DNA of 18,174 bases. It comes from JACQID01 sp035289125. GTDB taxonomy: Archaea > Aenigmatarchaeota > Aenigmatarchaeia > GW2011-AR5. A model generated the notes under the pieces. That model did no database searches. It was not told where the DNA came from and was given only the letters and a program-made list of their open reading frames with translations. Location: contig DATDXW010000069.1 in assembly GCA_035289125.1 (NCBI GenBank), positions 1-18,174 on the forward strand, in the 5' to 3' direction. Each line of letters starts with the position of its first letter. Within the stretch, counting starts at the first letter, position 1. A program made the position numbers and the translations under genes. Below are positions 1 through 6,722 of the stretch, one piece after another.

Positions 1-7
1 CTGCACC

Positions 8-952
8 ATGCATGCGCTACGCAGGCTCGGCAGGGCGTTAGCCCCATTCGGAATAGCCGGCGCGCTTCTGTTAGGAGCCGGCGGTGCGACTGTACTTGAA
101 AAATATCACGCCATCCCCTACAAGTCCGCGAATTACGTGGAAGTCTCCTGTTTCGGAAACGGGGAATATAAGATAGAGACTCCGACGCTAACCGTTAATC
201 AATACGCGTTCGGCAGACGACCTGTTACTGAACCAATGTATGGCGAAGGCGTTGGAATAACCGCGCACCATCTCGCGACCGATGCGAACGGCATCTTGTA
301 CGAAGATTATTCTTACGCAGGAAATGGAACCGTGATATGCCCAGACATCGTGCTCACGGCAGAGCACGTGCTAGGCGGGAACGACACTTATTACTTTTCC
401 AGCCAAGGCAATGGAATGAGAGTGCTGTTTTCTGGCAAGGATGACCGCGAACATGACCTGGCGCTGCTCTTTGTGAGAAACGAGTATCCTTTTGAAAGCA
501 AGACAAGGATACGTACGAGCAAGATGGAAGAAGGCGAGCGGGTTTTCGGCGTTGCCGTAAGCGCAGAAGACGACACAGGAATCGTATCTCCATTCACCAG
601 GACATTTAAACACAAAGGTGGCCCCATGTATCACGTAGAAGAACAACGATATAATGAGAGCGGGAAAGGCGTTGATACTTATAGTCGCCTTGAGGAATAT
701 GATGTTGTCAAAAACCCGGACGGAAGTCTTGGTGTGGGCGCAATAAAACAGAAGAATCCTGCCACCGAGCGGGGATGGAGCGGGTCATCTTTCTATGACA
801 GGTACGGGAATCTTGCGGGTATGATTGTCTCCTCCGACCTTTCTACAGGAATAAGATTCGCCCGAACGCCGGACGGCGAAACGGCATATCAAATTGGCAA
901 GGACTACGCCGTGCCCGCTGGCGAGATAATCGCCTTCCTGCGTGGCGAATAA
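8..952 (+). CDS. Trypsin-like (chymotrypsin-fold) serine protease, membrane-anchored or secreted
   Basis: Predicted extracytoplasmic serine endopeptidase of 314 aa. Basic residues at 5-9 precede a hydrophobic stretch at about 13-30, which reads as a signal peptide or N-terminal anchor. A catalytic triad is visible: His120 in the TAEHV motif (compare TAAHC), Asp150 in DLALL, and Ser258 in GWSGSS, the equivalent of GDSGG. The Asp before the catalytic Ser is Trp here, so substrate binding may differ from classical trypsins. Segment 185-250 looks like a long inserted loop. The frame is open to the left edge, so an upstream start cannot be excluded, but the ATG at 8 directly precedes the signal-like segment. 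The next gene has its own promoter. The fold assignment is firm; the substrate is unknown. Confidence 0.82.
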   Translation: MHALRRLGRALAPFGIAGALLLGAGGATVLEKYHAIPYKSANYVEVSCFGNGEYKIETPTLTVNQYAFGRRPVTEPMYGEGVGITAHHLATDANGILYEDYSYAGNGTVICPDIVLTAEHVLGGNDTYYFSSQGNGMRVLFSGKDDREHDLALLFVRNEYPFESKTRIRTSKMEEGERVFGVAVSAEDDTGIVSPFTRTFKHKGGPMYHVEEQRYNESGKGVDTYSRLEEYDVVKNPDGSLGVGAIKQKNPATERGWSGSSFYDRYGNLAGMIVSSDLSTGIRFARTPDGETAYQIGKDYAVPAGEIIAFLRGE

Positions 953-1005
953 TCACGGCGCCGCGTTGAAGATTCTTCTCAAGGCGCTTTCCTCCCGCGG
1001 CAATA

Positions 1006-1014
1006 GAATTTAAG
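1006..1014 (+). promoter_or_regulatory. TATA-like box of the primase gene
   Basis: GAATTTAAG is centred about 26 nt before the ATG at 1036. That is the spacing expected if transcription starts at the start codon (leaderless mRNA), and it supports the chosen start. Confidence 0.5.
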
Positions 1015-1035
1015 CAGTCATGCGATTACTTTATC

Positions 1036-2391
1036 ATGGACAGGCTTGAGATTCTTGAATATTACGCGCGCGAAGACGTTTCCAGTGAAATAGCAAAAAA
1101 CGCGGCGGCGCGCGAAGTCGCCGCTGCGCACGTGGACGGTAGCTACGAGTCGCGACCGAACACCCTGCAATACCCGTCGGATGTCCTGCACTTCGCCAAA
1201 CGGGGCGTCACCTCCTTCCACTACTCGGTCGAGCACTGGCTCAACCCCATGGCACTTACCAAGGATAATTATACAGCCCTTCGTTCAGGATGGGACCTGA
1301 TACTGGACATAGACTCAAAACTGGGCGTGGAAGAAGCCAAGCTTGCGGCGGCGGCGATAATGACTTTCATAGAGAAATATGGCGTGAAGAATTATGGCGT
1401 GAAGTTTTCCGGCAGGCGCGGATTCCACATCGCGCTTCCGTGGGTCATGTTCCCGAAAGAAATAAACTACCGGCATGCCCGTGAGCTTTATCCCGAAGTG
1501 CCGCGCGCCGTGGCGGGCTTCGTATGCGAAAAAATATCGCAGACGCTTATGCAGTCGCTGATAAAAACGCGGGGCATGAAGAATCTTCTTTCTATATTAG
1601 AAGAGCCGCCTTCGGAACTCAGCCCTTATTATTTTGTGGAAGTGGAGAGAAACTGGGGCAACCGTCATATGTTTCGGGCGCCTTATTCATTAAACGAGAA
1701 AACGTGGCTCGTGTCCGTGCCTATATCAAGAAGCGACTTCCCGTCTTTCCGCGCCGAGAATGCGACGCCGGAAAAAATCATAGTGGAAGGTAAATTCTTC
1801 TCCGGCGAAGAAAACGAAGCCGAGCGCCTGGTAATAGACGCACTGGACTGGGCATCTGCAAGAAAAAAAGAGCCCGAAGCGAAGAAGGAAATAAAGCGCA
1901 CGTACGAGGACAGGATACCGGAAGAGCTGTTTCCTCCCTGCATGAAGATTATTCTCACCGGGCTCAAGGACGGGCGGAAGCGGAGCGTGTTCACGCTTAT
2001 TAATTTCCTGAGAATGTGCAACTGGGCATGGGACGAGATAACCGCGCGGCTCTACGAATGGAACAAGATAAACCCGCTGCCTGAGAGCTTTTTACTGTCG
2101 CAAATCCGGTGGAGCCAGCGGAACGCGCGCACCGCGCCGAACTGCGACAATGCGCAGTATTACCGGGACGTTGGCATATGCCAACCTGACGCAACATGCA
2201 CCGGCGGCACGAACGCTATAACCGTAAAGAACCCGATAAACTACGTCTTCAGAAAGATGAAGCCGAAGATGAGAGCGCAGGAAAGCGACGTAAACGCCGT
2301 TTATTCTTGTAGCCGCTGCAAGCAGCCGTTCAAGACCATGAACGGGCTGAATATTCACTTAAGCAGAAGCCACGACGTCACTGATTTCTGA
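1036..2391 (+). CDS. priS: Single-chain DNA primase: PriS catalytic domain, PriL-like Fe-S domain and C2H2 zinc finger
   Basis: Primase synthesising RNA/DNA primers at the fork, 451 aa. Residues 1-275 are the PriS catalytic domain: metal-binding Asp91 and Asp93 (LILDIDSK), SGRRGFH at 125-131, and the FRAPYSLNEKT motif at 213-223. The third metal carboxylate, 14 residues before Pro216, is Glu202 rather than the usual Asp. Residues 295-405 resemble the Fe-S C-terminal domain of the large subunit PriL, with four spaced cysteines: Cys302 (FPPC), Cys370 (PNC), Cys382 (GIC) and Cys388. The tail is a classical C2H2 finger: Cys425, Cys428, His441, His446 (C-x2-C-x12-H-x4-H). No PriL N-terminal domain is seen. 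Single-chain PriS-PriL primases are known from Nanoarchaeum; the added C2H2 finger is the unusual part. PriS identity is firm; the PriL-CTD call rests on cysteine spacing and context. Confidence 0.9.
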   Translation: MDRLEILEYYAREDVSSEIAKNAAAREVAAAHVDGSYESRPNTLQYPSDVLHFAKRGVTSFHYSVEHWLNPMALTKDNYTALRSGWDLILDIDSKLGVEEAKLAAAAIMTFIEKYGVKNYGVKFSGRRGFHIALPWVMFPKEINYRHARELYPEVPRAVAGFVCEKISQTLMQSLIKTRGMKNLLSILEEPPSELSPYYFVEVERNWGNRHMFRAPYSLNEKTWLVSVPISRSDFPSFRAENATPEKIIVEGKFFSGEENEAERLVIDALDWASARKKEPEAKKEIKRTYEDRIPEELFPPCMKIILTGLKDGRKRSVFTLINFLRMCNWAWDEITARLYEWNKINPLPESFLLSQIRWSQRNARTAPNCDNAQYYRDVGICQPDATCTGGTNAITVKNPINYVFRKMKPKMRAQESDVNAVYSCSRCKQPFKTMNGLNIHLSRSHDVTDF

Positions 2392-2401
2392 AAGCCGTAG
2401 C

Positions 2402-2410
2402 GTTATAAGA
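2402..2410 (+). promoter_or_regulatory. TATA-like box before the interrupted small ORF
   Basis: GTTATAAGA is centred about 27 nt upstream of the ATG at 2433. An apparently intact promoter in front of an interrupted ORF suggests recent loss or an unusual expression mode. Confidence 0.4.
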
Positions 2411-2432
2411 AGTTTGCTATTTTACGATTTTT

Positions 2433-2762
2433 ATGGTATTTAGTAACCGACTCGTCAGAAATCTGGAAGGGGTCAGAAAAACTGTCAATAGTCGTATCGG
2501 AGAGCAAATGGGAACCTACTTGCCGAATTATCTAAGAGCACTACATTACGTCGTGACATAGTATGCAAAGGGCGACTACATGGTTTCCGATGACCTGTTG
2601 AAACTTGAGCAAGAAGGTTATCCCGGAATCTTTATGTTACTACAATTGGGATGGCTTGAACGATTTGATTGCCAAGAAGGTGGTTTTGCCTATAAATTGT
2701 CACCAGAAACCGAACAACTTCATCAATATTTAGTAGACGACGGATATACGTTTGGGCCATAA
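2433..2762 (+). pseudogene. Small winged-helix-like ORF interrupted by one in-frame TAG
   Basis: The frame from ATG 2433 to the TAA at 2760-2762 holds 109 codons before the stop, with a single TAG at 2559-2561 (codon 43). Peptide before the stop ends in PNYLRALHYVVT; peptide after it starts YAKGDYMVSDDLLKLEQEGY and continues to FAYKLSPETEQL. The two parts read as one continuous helix-turn-helix/winged-helix-like domain: helix, helix, a GWLERF strand, then a YKLSPE wing. TAG ends other genes here (L44e, rpoD), so it is an ordinary stop. Most likely a point-mutated gene or a sequencing error. Alternatively, a 60-aa product could restart at ATG 2580, which has an AAAGGG 7-8 nt upstream. The family was not recognised. 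Confidence 0.55.
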
Positions 2763-2855
2763 ATTCTCGTAATGGAAAACGGAAATACCGGAAAATTCGC
2801 GTCTCATTCTTTGCTTACGTTTCGTTCGTGAGTGAAATGGGAAATGCTTCTTCTT

Positions 2856-2864
2856 GTTTTTAAT
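2856..2864 (+). promoter_or_regulatory. TATA-like box of the GINS operon
   Basis: GTTTTTAAT is centred about 27 nt before the ATG at 2887. An upstream in-frame ATG at 2854 would lie inside or before this box, so the box argues for 2887 as the start. Confidence 0.4.
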
Positions 2865-2886
2865 CCTTTCCCGGCTTACTCTCGTT

Positions 2887-3408
2887 ATGCTCACGTTTGA
2901 GGCGATAAGGGACCTGGAGCGCGGCGAAGCTGAACGCAAGACGCTGCAGAAACTGCCCGAAAACTTCGCCGAAGAGGTTCGCCAGTATCTTGCACTAAAG
3001 GGAAGCAATATGGAAAAAAACTCCGCCGACATACACGAGATAGAGAACGCGAAACGCAGCGTGAAGGAGCTTTTCGAGAAGCGGGAACGGAAGCTCATGG
3101 AACAAGTTCTCTACACCGTCAAGACCGGTATGCCGACCGAAAACCTGACCCCGGACGAAGAGAGGCTTTACCTGTACGTCATCGAGGAAGTGAAAAAACA
3201 CAGGGAAATGTTCTTTTCATCCGGGAAGCCCGTGGAGCCTGCGCTGGAAAAGGTGAAAGCTTACCGCATCCGTGCCACGCTGCCGCGCTTCGTCGGGCCG
3301 GACATGAAAGTCTACGAACTGAAAGAATCGCAGGTGCTTCAGGAAGGCGAATTGCCAAAGCCTTTAAATGATTTATTATTAAAGAAAAACCTGCTGGAGA
3401 TAATATAA
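2887..3408 (+). CDS. gins51: GINS complex subunit (Gins51/Sld5-like)
   Basis: Subunit of GINS, which joins MCM and Cas/Cdc45 in the archaeal replicative helicase; 173 aa. The helical A domain fills about residues 1-120 (MLTFEAIRDLERGE, then NAKRSVKELFEKRERK and YTVKTGMPTENLT). The small C-terminal beta domain at about 125-173 carries RFVGPDMKVYELKESQV and ends in LLLKKNLLEII, typical of the archaeal Gins51 B domain. The start is at MLTFEA rather than an in-frame ATG 11 codons upstream, because the family begins here and the TATA box fits. Its TAA overlaps the next ATG (TAATG), so it is co-transcribed with L44e. No Gins23 is visible, which is compatible with a Gins51-only tetramer, but the window is too small to show that. 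Confidence 0.88.
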   Translation: MLTFEAIRDLERGEAERKTLQKLPENFAEEVRQYLALKGSNMEKNSADIHEIENAKRSVKELFEKRERKLMEQVLYTVKTGMPTENLTPDEERLYLYVIEEVKKHREMFFSSGKPVEPALEKVKAYRIRATLPRFVGPDMKVYELKESQVLQEGELPKPLNDLLLKKNLLEII

Positions 3409-3689
3409 TGATCATACCTAAGACGCAAAAAAGATACTGCCCTTTCTGTAAAAAGCACACGGAACATAAGGTGGAAGAGGCGAAACGCCGTCCGAGGCGC
3501 GAATCTACGAAAGGCCAGAAGCGCTACCGACGCAAGCTGAAGGGATACGGCTCGTTCCCGAAGGAAAATCCCAAAGGGCGGGAAAAGCCAACGAGGAAAA
3601 CGGACCTTCGCTACCTCTGTAGCGTCTGCGGAAAGAGGCACACAGTCGGAAAAGGTTTCCGGGTAAAGAAACTGGAGTGGCTGAAGTAG
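3408..3689 (+). CDS. rpl44e: 50S ribosomal protein L44e (eL42)
   Basis: Large-subunit protein of the E-site region, 93 aa. The zinc ribbon is intact: Cys11-x2-Cys14 (CPFC) and Cys71-x2-Cys74 (CSVC). Between them is a very basic segment with the family's RRKLKGYGSFP sequence at 41-51. It starts inside the GINS stop codon and ends in TAG directly against the next ATG. In many archaea L44e precedes S27e; here S27e is about 9 kb away on the other strand, so the classical pair has been split. Confidence 0.96.
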   Translation: MIIPKTQKRYCPFCKKHTEHKVEEAKRRPRRESTKGQKRYRRKLKGYGSFPKENPKGREKPTRKTDLRYLCSVCGKRHTVGKGFRVKKLEWLK

Positions 3690-4340
3690 ATGGGTATCAT
3701 TCCGTCTATAACGTCGCCTGTTCTTGATATCTTCATCTTCTCGATGTTTATCGCGATCATTCTGTCACTACTGCAGAAATTTCTCGTCAATCAGGACGAC
3801 GCCAAGCGGATAAAGGACAGGATGAAGGCGCTCAACGAAGAGATGAAATTGAAACGCGACAATGCAGAAGAGCACGCGAAAATCATGCAGAGCTACATGA
3901 AGGAGAACAGCACTCTCATGAACATGACGATAACTCCTTCGCTTGTTTCTCTTGCGCTGTTCCTGCTGATTTTCATACCCGCTCTCAGCTACCCGTACGG
4001 CGATCACACGGCATTGCTCGAAAACGGGCAGGGGGATGCGGACATCGGAAGCATTGCATACGCCATATCCTACGATTCCGGCATGGCGTCTTTCGGGGGC
4101 ATTGAATGCCAAACGCCATGCGAAAAAAACATTGACGGCGTGCTCTGGGAAATAAGGCATGAAACGTCCGGACTGCCTTTCATGGAGCAAGAGGAGAAGA
4201 TAGTCTTCTCCCGCATAATTGCGCGCCTTCCCTTTGACCTGCCGCTTGCCGGCTCTTCGGTGAGCTGGATGGGATGGTACATACTCTCGCTGCTCATGTG
4301 GATATCCATGTTCAGAAAAGCCCTGAAGATACACCTATGA
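3690..4340 (+). CDS. EMC3/TMCO1-like membrane protein (archaeal YidC/Oxa1 superfamily)
   Basis: Predicted membrane-protein insertase-like protein, 216 aa. The layout is that of archaeal DUF106/EMC3-TMCO1 proteins: TM1 about 10-32, a charged coiled coil at about 35-72 (NQDDAKRIKDRMKALNEEMKL), TM2 about 81-101 ending before a PYGDH loop, an extracytoplasmic insert at 105-185 with two cysteines (C-x3-C, QTPC), and TM3 about 192-210 followed by a basic tail. The insert between TM2 and TM3 is longer than in minimal family members. It abuts L44e and overlaps Cbf5 by ATGA, so it sits in a translation operon, consistent with a role in co-translational insertion. Family call from topology and context. 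Confidence 0.8.
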   Translation: MGIIPSITSPVLDIFIFSMFIAIILSLLQKFLVNQDDAKRIKDRMKALNEEMKLKRDNAEEHAKIMQSYMKENSTLMNMTITPSLVSLALFLLIFIPALSYPYGDHTALLENGQGDADIGSIAYAISYDSGMASFGGIECQTPCEKNIDGVLWEIRHETSGLPFMEQEEKIVFSRIIARLPFDLPLAGSSVSWMGWYILSLLMWISMFRKALKIHL

Positions 4341-5263
4341 CTTTCATAGTGCGTTCCGCGGAGATATCGAAGTACGGGCAGTACCCGGGCTCCCGCAGCG
4401 TGGAAGAGCTTCTTTCCAACGGAATTATAATATTGGACAAGTGGCAAGGTCCGACATCGCACGACGTTGCCTCTATAGTGAAAAAAGTTCTCGGTCGCGC
4501 GAAAAGCGGCCACGCCGGAACATTAGACCCGATGGTGTCCGGCATCCTCGTCATAGCTCTGGACAACGCCTGCAAAGTGCTACCGGCGCTGCAAAAGCAG
4601 GATAAGGAATACGTCGGCGTGATGCACTTGCACAAAGCCGTAGACGACAAGGCACTTGGACTGGCGATAAAAAAGATAACCGGCGAGATAACCCAGCGCA
4701 CGCCGGTGCGCAGCGCCGTTGCGCGGCGCGAGAGAAAACGAACAGTATATTCCTTTGATATTCTTGAACGTAAAGAAAATGACGTTCTGTTCAGGGTGCG
4801 CTGCGAAGCCGGTACGTACGTACGCCTGCTCTGCCATGCCATCGGGCAGCACGTCGGCGGCGCGCATATGAAAGAACTACGGAGAACCGCAGTAGGCGCA
4901 TTCAGCGAAAGCCGCGCCGTCAAAATCCACGACCTTGCCGACGCTTACGCTGATTGGAAAGAGAGCGGCAGCGAGGAGATAAGAAATTATGTTTTGCCTG
5001 TCGAAACCGCGGTGGAAGGCATCGGCAAGATTGTCATAAAAGACAGCGCCGTCTATTCCGTTTCCAAAGGCTCTCCGCTTTACGGCGGCGGCATTTCGCG
5101 GATAGAAAGCACAATCAAAAAAGGCGACTTGGTGGCGCTACTCACGTTACGCGGCGAACTCGTCGCTTTGGCGCGTTCGGAAATAGATGCAACGCAAAAA
5201 AACAGGAGCGCCGCCGCGCGAATAGAGCGCGTGATAATGACAGAAGGCTATCCGAAAGTTTAA
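4337..5263 (+). CDS. cbf5: H/ACA RNP tRNA/rRNA pseudouridine synthase Cbf5
   Basis: Catalytic subunit of the H/ACA ribonucleoprotein that isomerises uridine in rRNA (dyskerin/TruB family), 308 aa. The catalytic Asp64 lies in SGHAGTLDPMVSG. The conserved KWQGPTSHDV (35-44) and RCEAGTYVRLLCHAIG (155-170) are present. Residues about 216-290 form the PUA domain that holds the guide RNA. The start at 4337 overlaps the upstream stop as ATGA; an earlier in-frame ATG at 4274 lies inside the EMC3-like gene and is unlikely. Partners Nop10 and L7Ae are encoded elsewhere in this window. Very secure. Confidence 0.95.
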   Translation: MTFIVRSAEISKYGQYPGSRSVEELLSNGIIILDKWQGPTSHDVASIVKKVLGRAKSGHAGTLDPMVSGILVIALDNACKVLPALQKQDKEYVGVMHLHKAVDDKALGLAIKKITGEITQRTPVRSAVARRERKRTVYSFDILERKENDVLFRVRCEAGTYVRLLCHAIGQHVGGAHMKELRRTAVGAFSESRAVKIHDLADAYADWKESGSEEIRNYVLPVETAVEGIGKIVIKDSAVYSVSKGSPLYGGGISRIESTIKKGDLVALLTLRGELVALARSEIDATQKNRSAAARIERVIMTEGYPKV

Positions 5264-5265
5264 GT
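5257..5265 (+). promoter_or_regulatory. TATA-like box of the Trm112-like gene
   Basis: AGTTTAAGT overlaps the end of cbf5 and is centred 26 nt before the ATG at 5287, so this gene probably also has its own leaderless transcript. Confidence 0.45.
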
Positions 5266-5286
5266 CCGTTTACAGCGTATATTCTT

Positions 5287-5451
5287 ATGCTTCCTCAGGA
5301 GCTCCTGGATATTTTGGCATGCCCGAAATGCAAAGGCGACTTGGAATACGACGCGGAACGCGGCAGGCTTGACTGCAAGGCGTGCAAGCTACGTTACTCG
5401 GTGAAGGACGACATACCGAACATGCTCATAGACGAAGCTGAAAAAATATGA
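5287..5451 (+). CDS. Trm112-like zinc-ribbon protein
   Basis: A 54-aa member of the Trm112 family, small activators of methyltransferases acting on tRNA, rRNA and release factor. It begins MLPQELLDILACPKCKGDL and has four zinc-ligand cysteines: Cys12, Cys15, Cys30 and Cys33. YSVKDDIPNML at 37-47 is the family's C-terminal signature (R.GIP.ML type). It starts 23 nt after cbf5 with its own TATA box. The methyltransferase partner is not in the window. Confidence 0.85.
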   Translation: MLPQELLDILACPKCKGDLEYDAERGRLDCKACKLRYSVKDDIPNMLIDEAEKI

Positions 5452-5461
5452 GGCGATTGGA

Positions 5462-5740
5462 ATGTCAATATACGCCGTCAAACCCAGTATAGTGCTGAAT
5501 CTCGAGATAATCCCGATAGGACGCGACCCTCTCGTTGCCCTTATTGACGTCAACGGCGGTTATGTTAAACAATTGCGACTGAACGGCGTGGACGCAGGAC
5601 CGCGCGATTACGCCTTTCTTGGAAGCGGTGCCAATGTTGTTGAAGTGACCGCCGAATATCCCGGAGGAACCATCAGCGAGGCGTATGCCGTCATAAACGA
5701 TATAGCCAGAGGTTACTCAATTTCCATAGTAAGCATATAG
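5462..5740 (+). CDS. Small beta-rich protein of unknown function
   Basis: 92 aa, not recognised. Alternating hydrophobic strands (VLNLEIIPIG, PLVALIDVNGG, NVVEVTAEYPG, YSISIVSI) suggest a single Ig-like or other beta-sandwich domain. There are no cysteines, no signal peptide and no membrane segment. It follows the Trm112-like gene by 10 nt and has GAGGCGAT, a near match to the Shine-Dalgarno GAGGTGAT, just before its ATG, so it is probably the second gene of that unit. It ends in TAG. Confidence 0.6.
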   Translation: MSIYAVKPSIVLNLEIIPIGRDPLVALIDVNGGYVKQLRLNGVDAGPRDYAFLGSGANVVEVTAEYPGGTISEAYAVINDIARGYSISIVSI

Positions 5741-5755
5741 CACTTTCCCATTAGT

Positions 5756-5764
5756 CTTTTAACC
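5756..5764 (+). promoter_or_regulatory. TATA-like box of tRNA-Ser
   Basis: CTTTTAACC is centred about 29 nt before the first base of the mature tRNA, consistent with a TATA/TBP promoter and a very short 5' leader. Confidence 0.4.
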
Positions 5765-5788
5765 GTATCACTTCTATTTAACAAAGAA

Positions 5789-5919
5789 GCCGAGATGGCG
5801 GAGCTTGGTCCAACGCGCACGCCTGGAAATTTTTGTAATATGGCATCGACTTTTGCCATAGCAAAAAGGGGATAGCGTGTGAGCTTATGCTCGCGCAGGT
5901 TCAAATCCTGCTCTCGGCG
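5789..5919 (+). tRNA. tRNA-Ser(GGA) with a 45-nt intron
   Basis: Cloverleaf read by hand. Acceptor GCCGAGA (5789-5795) pairs with TCTCGGC (5912-5918). The D stem is GCG/CGC (5798-5800 with 5814-5816). The anticodon stem CACGC (5818-5822) pairs with GCGTG (5875-5879). The loop is CTGGAA + A, with anticodon GGA at 5825-5827. The variable arm has a GAGC/GCTC stem, and the T arm is GCAGG-TTCAAAT-CCTGC (5895-5911). The long variable arm and discriminator G5919 fit archaeal tRNA-Ser. CCA is not encoded. An intron at the canonical 37/38 position interrupts the loop (separate entry). A T-run follows at 5921. Confidence 0.92.
5829..5873 (+). other. tRNA-Ser intron carrying the bipartite repeat
   Basis: The position is set by anticodon-stem pairing and by bulge-helix-bulge spacing: AA|A at 5827-5829 and AT|A at 5872-5874 would be the two 3-nt bulges. 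The central 4-bp helix would be CTGG (5823-5826) with GGGG (5868-5871), which is only half paired. The intron itself folds strongly: TTTTTG (5830-5835) with CAAAAA (5862-5867), and TATGGCA (5839-5845) with TGCCATA (5854-5860), loop TCGACTTT. It contains both halves of a motif also found before rpoD. Confidence 0.75.
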
Positions 5920-5928
5920 CTTTTTATT
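5920..5928 (+). promoter_or_regulatory. TATA-like box of the glycosyltransferase, overlapping the tRNA tail
   Basis: CTTTTTATT begins one base after the tRNA discriminator and is centred about 26 nt before ATG 5950. The same T-rich tract may end the tRNA transcript. Confidence 0.4.
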
Positions 5929-5949
5929 CTATTCGCGATTATTTCTATT

Positions 5950-6651
5950 ATGCACCAGAAAATATCCGTCATAATTCCGACGCTGAATGAAGAGCATTAC
6001 ATAAGGCGCTCCCTTGGCTCGCTGAAGAAGCAGACGTTCAAGGATTTTGAAATCATCGTCGTTGACGGCCATAGCACGGACAAGACTCTGATAATAGCGA
6101 AGCGATACGGCGCGCGCGTCGTGAGCGCCGCAAGGCGCGGTCCGTGGAATGCAAAAAACGTCGGGGCAAAAAAAGCACGCGGAAAGTTATTGCTCTTTCT
6201 TGACGCAGACACCGCGGTGCCGCGGGATTATCTTTCCATGATAAGCGAAGAGCTGAAAAACACGCGCGTCGCGCTGATTGGCCCGGAAGTGCGGATGGAC
6301 GCGCCGCTCCACTATCGCGTGATGCTGAAGCTTGTTTATGCCATGTTTATACTTCTCGGATGCATTAACCGCGCCCCTGCCGTGATGGCAGTCGCGTGCC
6401 GAAAGAAAGATTTTTTAAGTATCGGCGGATTCCCTGCGCGCCGTCTCGGTGAGGATGTGGAATTCTCCCGCAAAATGTCCCGGCTTGGCAATGTCGTAAT
6501 CAGAAACCACTGCGTAACGTCGCCGCGCCGATTTAAACGGGAAGGGTTCTTTCGCCTTTGCGCAATATATACTTTCTCGCTCGTTGAATTTCTGCTCACC
6601 GGAAAGATGAGCCACAAAGGCTACGAGTTCGGGGCGTTTGGGAAGAATTAA
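5950..6651 (+). CDS. Family 2 (GT-A fold) glycosyltransferase
   Basis: 233 aa. It transfers a sugar from a nucleotide-sugar donor to an unknown acceptor. It opens with the GT2 start ISVIIPTLNEEHYI, then IIVVDGHSTDKT (36-46), the metal-binding DAD at 85-87 (FLDADTAVP) and a probable catalytic ED at 168-169 (RRLGEDVEFS). Residues 120-150 and 200-217 are hydrophobic and probably associate with the membrane, as in dolichol-phosphate-linked enzymes. The start is ATG 5950 because the family begins here; an in-frame ATG at 5887 lies inside the tRNA. Role in envelope glycan or glycoprotein synthesis is inferred. Confidence 0.85.
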   Translation: MHQKISVIIPTLNEEHYIRRSLGSLKKQTFKDFEIIVVDGHSTDKTLIIAKRYGARVVSAARRGPWNAKNVGAKKARGKLLLFLDADTAVPRDYLSMISEELKNTRVALIGPEVRMDAPLHYRVMLKLVYAMFILLGCINRAPAVMAVACRKKDFLSIGGFPARRLGEDVEFSRKMSRLGNVVIRNHCVTSPRRFKREGFFRLCAIYTFSLVEFLLTGKMSHKGYEFGAFGKN

Positions 6652-6722
6652 CACATTGGAGGCAAACCATTGCAGTAATTTAAATAGTTATCTGCTAAAG
6701 CTTCAAAATTCGGCGGTATTTC

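Noticed and set aside
2559..2561. TAG as a pyrrolysine or other recoded codon
   Set aside because: TAG ends several genes here and no pyl genes are seen, so nonsense mutation or error is simpler.
3768..4334. Long minus-strand ORF of 188 codons opposite the EMC3-like gene
   Set aside because: Shadow of a real gene; its translation has no recognisable features.
4274..4336. N-terminal extension of Cbf5
   Set aside because: The 21 extra residues overlap EMC3-like coding sequence and are unlike the family; ATGA coupling favours 4337.
5887..5949. Longer glycosyltransferase start at ATG 5887
   Set aside because: It lies inside the tRNA-Ser gene; the family begins at ATG 5950, which has a TATA-like box at the right distance.
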